The notes under the pieces are model-generated. The model was not told the origin of the DNA and did no database searches. It saw nothing but the letters and a program-made list of their open reading frames with translations. Source: Porites lobata (taxonomy: Eukaryota; Cnidaria; Anthozoa; Scleractinia; Poritidae). From it: DNA of 64,000 nucleotides. The stretch is from NCBI GenBank assembly GCA_942486035.1, contig CALNXK010000184.1:124001-188000 (forward strand), written 5' to 3'. The position numbers and the translations under genes were made by a program. Of this stretch, positions 57,374 to 64,000 are shown piece by piece. The first letter of the stretch is position 1, and each line of letters starts with the position of its first letter.

Positions 57374-57526
57374 AGCCTGAGAAGCAGGCGCTTGGAAGTA
57401 GTGGGCGAAAGAGAGAGCCGGCGCGAGCGAGGGAGACACGCGAGGACCTCTCCTCTCGCGTGTCTCCTTCTCGCGCGCCCGTTTTTTCTTGTGCCCACCA
57501 CTTCCAAGCGCCTGCTACGCAGGCTA
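57374..57526. mobile_element. ~150-bp hairpin MITE
   Basis: AGCCTGAGAAGCAGGCGCTT with GGAAGTAGTGGGC pairs with CCCACCACTTCC followed by AAGCGCCTGCTACGCAGGCT. A second hairpin of GGGAGACACGCGAGGA with CTCGCGTGTCTCC fills the centre. AATTATAT occurs on both sides and may be an 8-bp duplication. Confidence 0.75.
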
Positions 57527-57815
57527 ATTATATCAAAGTTTAATCTATGTGACTTGAAGTACATGTGTTGTAATGGTTTTACAATAAAGATTAATTTGTT
57601 TCAGTATAAGAGATTCAAAGATTGAAGGTGTACCGACAAAACTACTGGGTCGAGCCACTTTAAGTGGACAATATCTTACTATGCCCGTATACTTTGGTGT
57701 CCAGTATCGCTGAGTCGATGAAATGTGCTATATTTAAAAGCCCGTGGGGCGTGCCAAAATGAAAACGAGTCTACACTAATCCAGATAAATTTCAAAACGA
57801 AGAAATTTTGAAAAT

Positions 57816-57820
<5 letters not shown>

Positions 57821-57846
<26 letters not shown>
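57821..57846. repeat. CAA microsatellite
   Basis: An uninterrupted run of about nine CAA units within GTTTTC-rich repeat DNA. Confidence 0.95.
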
Positions 57847-58083
57847 CACAGAATGTTTTCCGCCCGCGCGAAGCGGATAAATTTGAAAACGCAACACTGC
57901 CAGAGACACCAAATGATCATCGAAACGTCAGCGCTTTCGAAAAGTTTCGTTTTCAAAATGCATGTTTTTCATCCCCTCTAATTGCCATCGGCGTTCTCAA
58001 ATTTATCCAAATTGATAAGCGATCCGGTTAACCTTACTGGATCGCAGGATCTCCCAAGAATAAGGCAGTAAAGATTCCCTCAA

Positions 58084-61000
58084 TCACTGAGAGAGACCAA
58101 AGATTTCCATATCAGTTGTTAAAAATTCGCTTCCCCCGACAAGTAGATTTTCATTGCCAAGTGAGGCTCCGAAGCCAAATCCCAAAGACGTGCTGCCAAA
58201 TCTAGGATTTCTTTCTGACCGCAGTGTTGTAATGTCGGTTCTTTGTCGAGATCCAAACATTGGTCCAGTGAAAGAGCAACACCTTATTCCCCCGAGAACG
58301 AAATCTTCGTGATTACAAGCATTTGGATATATCTTCTTTGGAGCAAACCCATTTGGATTGTGTAAACTGAACAGAAAAGACGACGGACATGAAATCCAAA
58401 CACTGCCCTTGGAAGCTGAAATTTAAGGAACGAATGAAAAGGGCACACACGCTCAAGATCAATTATTTCAGAATATATAGTTTAAGGTGTTTCGATGCAA
58501 TTTTTAAGAGGCCATACCGATATTTTTCAATCGCCTTAAAAGTGGCTTAAATTTTTAATAGCCGTGGTAGATTATTTAATAAAAACGTTATGAATGACTC
58601 AAATTATTCTTAAGTAGCGTCAGAATGCTGCTTAATATCACATTTTTGATGCTAGGAAATTTTGGTGTATTTTCGTTCTTGCGAACTTGAAAACCAACCC
58701 GTTTTCTCGCCACCTGTCTAAGTGCAACTTCATTCAAAGTTTTTGACCAGAAAGATATCTCTATGAAATATATACCAAAATAGCGTTTCGGTTGATCGCT
58801 GATCAAAATTTAACTCACATTTCTCTTGAGTAACCTCTAAAAATATGCCGGCTAGGGGAGTTTCGGCTTAATCTAGATACTTCGCGATATGTTTGACGAA
58901 TAAAAAAGATATGTTCTTTTTTTCTTTTTTGCATGTGAAGTCAGCAGTGGTGCTCTGACAGATCATAGGCGATATTAGAACACAGACTCCGTAGCATTGG
59001 TTACAATGTATAGGCCCTTTGCAGCCAGTCATTAAAGGGGTGCAAAACCGCCATGCTGGAGCAAGGGACGTAGAGAAACAAAGAGTTCACATTATTCAAA
59101 ATTTAGAAGGGTGCTATAAGTGCTAAATCGGAGAATAGTAGAATGGGAGTTGTGATCCATTATTCAGTTCAGCGCAATAACACGCAACAACAGCCAACAA
59201 CAAGCAACAGGGTGTGCAAACGGACGCAAGGCATGTAACATCCAACAATGTTGAGAGTTGTTGGCCAATAATTTTGCATCCGTTTGCAGGTAGCTTTACA
59301 GTCGTAGAATAGTAGAATCGGAACAATCGTACAATCGGTCAGATTTGTTTTCATCATAAGGAATTTTTGTTAGAATCGTAAAATAGCACACTCTCAGTCG
59401 TAGAATCGTAGAATCGGAAAAATCAGAACAATCGTACAATCAAGACGTCTCTTGCTCTTCAGTATGGCGGTTTTGTATCTCGTGAATGACCAGTGGCAAA
59501 TGGCCTAAATAAGCAGCTTAATTATATGTTGTTCTGGTTGTTACTGATTTACGTCGTTTACAACTTACGTGAGAACCATGGTTTCTCTGTGTAACCTCCA
59601 AAGACATTGTCGTCACTCTTGATGACAACAAGAGTTGGACACTTTCCATCGCACTTCTCATGAAAATTCTCTGGGTTCCATCCATCCCTGGTTGCTTTGT
59701 ACAAAAGACGCCATTGGGTATCGCCAGGAAAATCTGTAATCCAGGATAGCAGGATATTCTCTTCGTCACGCCTTGTTATTATTGAGGATTCTGTGAATAT
59801 TTTTGGCACAGGGGACAGTTTGTCAATCAGTCCCTTCAAATTATAGAACTGTGCCTCGGCAAAAAGTTGGCGTTTTATCCTATTCAAAGTCTCTTCACAG
59901 CAGAAAAGTTCCCCATTGCGGAGGTAGTTGAGTATGTACCTGTTGCCAGACATAAAGAGATCAATACGTCAAAACTAAGGCGCCGACAGAGAAATTAATC
60001 ATTTTACGATTGTAACTTAAGAGGTCGAAAGAGAACAAATCTAAATCAGTTTTGGCCTGCGGCCTCATGACCTAATACGGAGGATGAGTGTTGGATCATT
60101 TTCCCAAACAGCAGCAGACTCTCGACCGACTCTAGGCGATGCCGATTATCCACTGATACCTTACCGATACTCGACCGACGATTCCCCGATACATTGCCGA
60201 CACACTAACGATGATATCAAGACCGACTGTCGTTCGATCTGTCGACCGATCTCGACCGACAGGCAAACACCACTCGGCTGTTATATCGACCGACTCTCGA
60301 CCGACATAGCGACCGATATGTCGATCGACAGTTAACCGAGATATCGGCCGATACAGTGATCGACAGCCCCCGTAAGATACATGATCCGATAAATCTGCTG
60401 TGAGAGAGTCTTTTGAGCAGACTAGAATGTCTAGCCATTTGCAGGGATAAAATGTATGCAGCATTCATGATTACAATTGAGAGGACCCTGGGTGTTGGTC
60501 TGGACGGTAAATGAACTTGGGACTGCCACTCCAACGTCTTCTTATTCTGAAAAACGGCCACTAGGGGTATTTATCAAATGTGGTAGTACCTTTTCCTCCC
60601 TAACCAAATTGTATTGTAAACTCTGAGAGCGCCATGAAATATTTAAGGGAGTTCAAAGGTAAGCACGCACCACCATGCGAAGTAGTTTACTCTTAACCAG
60701 GAACACGAATGGTGCTGCATCTTTAGGATGTCGCAGTAAACTGGCTAAGCAACTTACATGTACTCAAAAGCAAAAAAGGGAAGGTGCAACCTCTGACAAA
60801 TAGGTATTTCATATTCATTAGACTGAGGACAAACTGAAAAATCAATTTGGTTACTTTTAGAAAAAGTGACAACTAGACAAAAAGTAACAAAACAATAGGA
60901 TCCGCATCAAAATGTCAGACTAATTAAGGCAATAGGAAAGACTCAGGATCATCGTATATGTATGAGATTTAAGGAGTTTGACTGTTATACCAGTAGTTGA

Positions 61001-62218
61001 GAACACTAGCTAGGGGAGTTGCGTTTATTTTGATTAATTAATAACTGATTGATTGATTGATCGATTGATTATTTTTTAATCGGGCCAAAACGTCACTAAG
61101 AAAAATTGGCAAACAGATTTGTAATAGCCCTAGAGCAAGACTATTCATAGCTACTGATTAAATTTCTGAGAACATACAAATACATCTGCATGTTATTTGT
61201 GCATTCCCCAAGATTAACTAAAATTTCAATCAAGTCTAATTGTTTGCTTAGTTTTTTCTATCCCTACACCTCCAAGTCAGGAATCGAGTTTTGATTGATT
61301 GATTGATTGATTGAATAAACTATATTGGTTTAAGCTGAGCAGCTGGACATCATCAACTCAAAACTAGATTACAATCTCTCACATCTTCGAAAAGCACACA
61401 AATTAATCCTCTAAGCTGACAGATGGGTATTAGAGTTAGGGTGTCTTCTGTATTTCTTTTTTATTTGTATATCGTTCAAATTATCCCAAATTTTCCAACC
61501 ACAATCCGTAGGACGTCTTACTTCAAGCTTAATTTCGAACTTTGTTTATAGTTTTAGCCCGGGCCTTCCACTCCATTGGCTTCCATGTTGTTTTTCAATT
61601 TTTGACATTACATTTAGATCGGTAAGTAAAAACTACATTAACAGTGCTAGAAAGATTGCAGCAAATAAGTCAACTTGTGAAGTTTGAGAGTTATAATTTG
61701 AAAACTAAATACTGGCTACACAAGTGCATTGTGGGGATGGGGGTGGGGGAGGGGGGGGAGTTTGTGCCACATCATTTCAAATTGAAATGTTTATGTGTCT
61801 CTAAAACTGATTATATTATAACTTTGCTAAGCTACAACTTCACTCTTTTCTAACAAATCACTCTGAAATTGGCAATTATAAATTAATTTCGATGGAATTT
61901 TGTAAAGATTGTTTCGTGTCAAAGTTGAAAAAGAAGGGCAGGAGCTGGGGTTCGAGTACACAGACACTCAATATTGCAATCAAATTATTCAACTCAAAGC
62001 AACCATGCAGTTTACCTGAAGAGGTCTCCGTCCCGGTCAATGAAGTACGAGCCATCTTCATCTAGATCCTCTTCAAACTGACCAGAAAACATGGCTGACA
62101 ACATCGAATTTGGGTCCTTTGTCAGGGTTAAGAGAGAAGTCTTGAAATGGACACCTCCAACATTCAGCTTCACAGTTGTTTTGGTGCTTTCCTCAAAAGA
62201 TGTCATTTTCTGTTGCAT
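58084..62218 (-). CDS. KCTD-type BTB domain plus TLDc domain protein
   Basis: Three exons, 62218-62016, 59939-59569 and 58415-58084, join in phase with GT-AG borders to 301 residues. Residues about 15-110 form a T1/BTB domain of the KCTD type: VKLNVGGVHFKTSLLTLTKD, MLSAMFSG, GSYFIDRDGDLF and YILNYLRNGEL. KCTD domains oligomerise and often bind Cullin-3. From about residue 130 a TLDc domain follows: WRLLYKATRDGW, TLVVIKS, FGGYTEKPW, and in the last exon FLFSLHN, GPMFGS and GFGFGASLG, ending in a GGSEF...DMEIFGL tail. TLDc proteins such as OXR1 and TLDC2 are linked to oxidative stress protection and V-ATPase binding. No channel pore is present. An alternative start four codons later (MTSFEE) is possible. 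No neighbour suggests a shared task. Confidence 0.9.
59162..59300. repeat. CAACAA/TTGTTG inverted MITE
   Basis: AGGGTGTGCAAACGGACGCA and 'tttgcatccgtttgca' are inverted, with CAACAACAGCCAACAACAAG opposing GTTGAGAGTTGTTGGCC. A short DNA transposon relic, in the intron between exons 2 and 3 of the BTB-TLDc gene. Repeated TAGAATCG motifs follow at 59305-59440. Confidence 0.5.
60113..60365. repeat. degenerate CGACCGA-rich array
   Basis: CTCGACCGA, TCGACCGA, GACCGAT and near variants recur at irregular short intervals over about 250 bases, in a region otherwise AT-rich. Several units are inverted (TCGGTCGA-like). It lies in intron 1 of the BTB-TLDc gene. Confidence 0.7.
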
Positions 62219-62777
62219 AATTAATAATACGATAATTGTTAACTTTAATTTTAGTAGTATTGGCTGTCTTCACACTAGAGACGGATTATCCCTCTTTGGG
62301 TGCATTTGATTTCAAAAGCGTATTCAAGAAAAAATATATGCAAAAGCTCTGTTGCAAGTTTCCTGTAGTGTGATTTCTTGGGCCCCTTAAAAGTTACATG
62401 TATATACATCACGATACTTCATTTCATAAAGGGGTTTAGTAGCAATAGTGATTTTTAGAGTTCATTCCCTTTATTCTTATTCTGGAATATGGTCAATCAA
62501 ACACACTCTTAGACAGATAATCCGTCTTGATGGGAAAACAGGACTATGTTCAATTTGGGCGGATAATTCATCTGATATTATCCATCTGTTTATCTGTCTT
62601 TTTGGATTTTGAAGACAAACTATACGTTTCATATGTATAATCCATCTAAGGGTGTGTCTTAAAGCAGCACACTACTTGATTCATAACCCCTCAGGTAGTA
62701 AATTAGACCTTTCAAGTTTCCTTTTTCTTGACATCAAATAAGAGATGGCTGCCTTTTTAATGGATTGGTAACTAGTA

Positions 62778-62830
62778 AGTCAAATAAGTCAAGTCAAGTT
62801 AATTTTTATTCAAACTCACACAGAATATTA
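62778..62830 (-). mobile_element. 3' tail relic of the L2/CR1-like LINE
   Basis: AAGTCAAGTCAAGTTAATTT followed by TTATTCAAACTCAC resembles the complement of the 3' tail of the LINE at 44409-46200 (GTCAAGTCAATCTTTATTTA). The rest of the element is absent, as usual for severe 5' truncation. Confidence 0.55.
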
Positions 62831-63631
62831 ATACAATTCAGTGCCAGAGCTTTAAAGGCTATGGTTCATCCTTCTAATGTGAATCCATGACACTGTAAAT
62901 TTATTTTAAAATGGGTATGTCTATAATTCCCACTAAGACAGAAAAAATATGGTTACCGGATGGATTATCTGTCGCTAGTGTGAAAATGGCCATAAGCCAA
63001 GGTGAGTTGTATAAGTGACACTATTATTCATTCAAAATAATTTGCCCATTTCTGATTAGCTAAAATGCCATGCATAATTCATTATAACCAGCTATTGTCA
63101 ACCAAATTAGGGAGAATTTTGCAATATGTGAAAAATTACATCAAAAGTGCAGCAAAATTGCCAGATTACTGAACCGTTAAGCGAGAATACCTGGGGACAA
63201 GGTTGAGTTGTTTTGGTAGTGACTACCAAATGGCAGAACATTTCACTTGTTTCACAAGGAAGAAATAGGCGAACTATTAGTTTAAATCATGACAAGAACA
63301 GCAAGAAGAAAACTCGACAGATGACATCTGCTATTTGGAGAATATTTGAAGACCTGAACAACCCTTTATCCCCTAAACTTGCCGATAAAAAAAACATGCA
63401 CTATCGAAGACAAACTTAACATCGATAGAGGTAAGCATGTTTTAGCTTGTTTTTGTACTAGGAATTAAGCCTATTTTGAATTGAATGAATAACAAAACAA
63501 TTAGTGAATTCAGCTTTCACATCATCTGAACATCGAAATATAGAGATCCCCAGGGGGTGTTATCTGCCGAGGTCATAACTCTTCAAATGATACGAAAGCC
63601 AAATTCAATAATTGTCTTAAAATCCTACATT

Positions 63632-63996
63632 CAAAACCCCGTTAAAACGAACACTAAGCTAAGGGGGCCATAGCAATAGCGCTGTGCACAGTTACTATTT
63701 ATAGACCAGAAACTCAGACACACAAACTGAGATTAACATTTAGCAAGTTCCTCACTTTTGTCTGGATTTTGTCATTAAAATGAGAAAAATGGCAAAACTC
63801 AGACAAAAATTGCAAATTAGTCACGCTGAAGTCATTCACGCACTATGCTATTGTCCATATTCATGGCGTGTTCATACTAAGCAGGTTTTATTAAAAAAAA
63901 AAAAGAAGAGAGAGAGAGGGAGAAAGCAAACTGTCCGTAATAATGAGGTGTCCATATTTATAATAGAGGCAGGTGTCCGTAAAAGCGGGGTTTGAC
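63632..63996. mobile_element. CAAACCCCGCTTTTACGGACAC-type MITE
   Basis: Left TTCAAAACCCCGTTAAAACG with AACAC pairs with right GTGTCCGTAAAAGCGGGGTTTGA. A related single end occurs near 44144-44180 (GAGGTGACCG and GTGGGGTT). The element nearly reaches the window edge. Confidence 0.65.
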
Positions 63997-64000
63997 AGAG

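Larger units (their letters stand above)
50416..58083. other. gene-poor interval upstream of the large gene
   Basis: No exon could be supported. The interval contains tandem repeats at 50578-50672 and 51118-51345, and a lone CAGTGAAACCTCGATATAA transposon end at 51641. A long A-run is at about 53688-53712 and several MITEs are listed separately. The promoter of the large gene should lie near 50416-50560. Confidence 0.5.
62219..64000. other. upstream of the BTB-TLDc gene, right edge
   Basis: No gene is supported. The frame at 63213-63419 has no family features. A LINE 3' relic and a MITE are listed separately. Short GACAGATAATCC-like motifs recur near 62260-62600 and 62950. Confidence 0.5.

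Noticed and set aside
57332..57625. 97-codon plus-strand frame rich in Arg
   Set aside because: It lies across the hairpin MITE at 57374-57526; the mirrored frame on the other strand shows the same palindrome.
63213..63419. 68-codon plus-strand frame rich in Lys and Arg
   Set aside because: No domain, signal peptide or splice partner could be seen.

Overview
The window reads as nuclear DNA of a cnidarian, most likely an anthozoan such as a stony coral. It is AT-rich, with spliced genes having GT-AG introns of about 0.1-4 kb. It carries many short palindromic transposons and a tRNA-headed SINE of a kind I associate with corals. The gene content is metazoan: UBE3C, a Pi-like GST, a class A GPCR and a BTB-TLDc protein. 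No bacterial operons, CRISPR arrays or rRNA were seen. Gene models below were assembled by hand from splice signals, reading phase and homology between copies, not from transcripts.

Layout. (1) 2.19-11.47 kb, minus strand: the first ten coding exons (387 codons) of the HECT ubiquitin ligase UBE3C; the rest lies left of the window. (2) 11.64-15.55 kb, plus strand: a four-exon glutathione S-transferase of the Pi/Mu/Sigma type with an N-terminal membrane anchor, sharing a 169-bp divergent promoter with UBE3C. (3) 18.0-21.2 kb: a short satellite, then a tandem duplication in which the first copy is a wrecked GPCR pseudogene and the second an intact 322-residue rhodopsin-class receptor. (4) 22.9-36.2 kb: the most interesting part, three paralogous three-exon genes for secreted, cysteine-rich, probably processed small proteins of 152-159 residues. 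Two are on the minus strand in duplicated segments and one, more diverged, is on the plus strand. A fourth locus survives only as a promoter relic split by a transposon. (5) 39.9-50.4 kb, minus strand: a nine-exon gene for a 1775-residue, largely disordered protein with three helical repeats; one intron holds a LINE fragment that landed in an older MITE. (6) 50.4-58.1 kb: gene-poor and full of MITEs. (7) 58.1-62.2 kb, minus strand: a three-exon gene for a KCTD-type BTB domain joined to a TLDc domain. The last 1.8 kb shows no gene I can support.

The cysteine-rich family has a signal peptide, an acidic middle segment and a basic C-terminal half made of two related cysteine modules, each on its own phase-0 exon. 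All eleven core cysteines keep their positions in all three genes. This is the architecture of secreted defence or venom-type peptides, but I cannot assign the fold to a named family. The repeated order of loci suggests that an ancestral divergent pair was duplicated and one of the four genes was lost.
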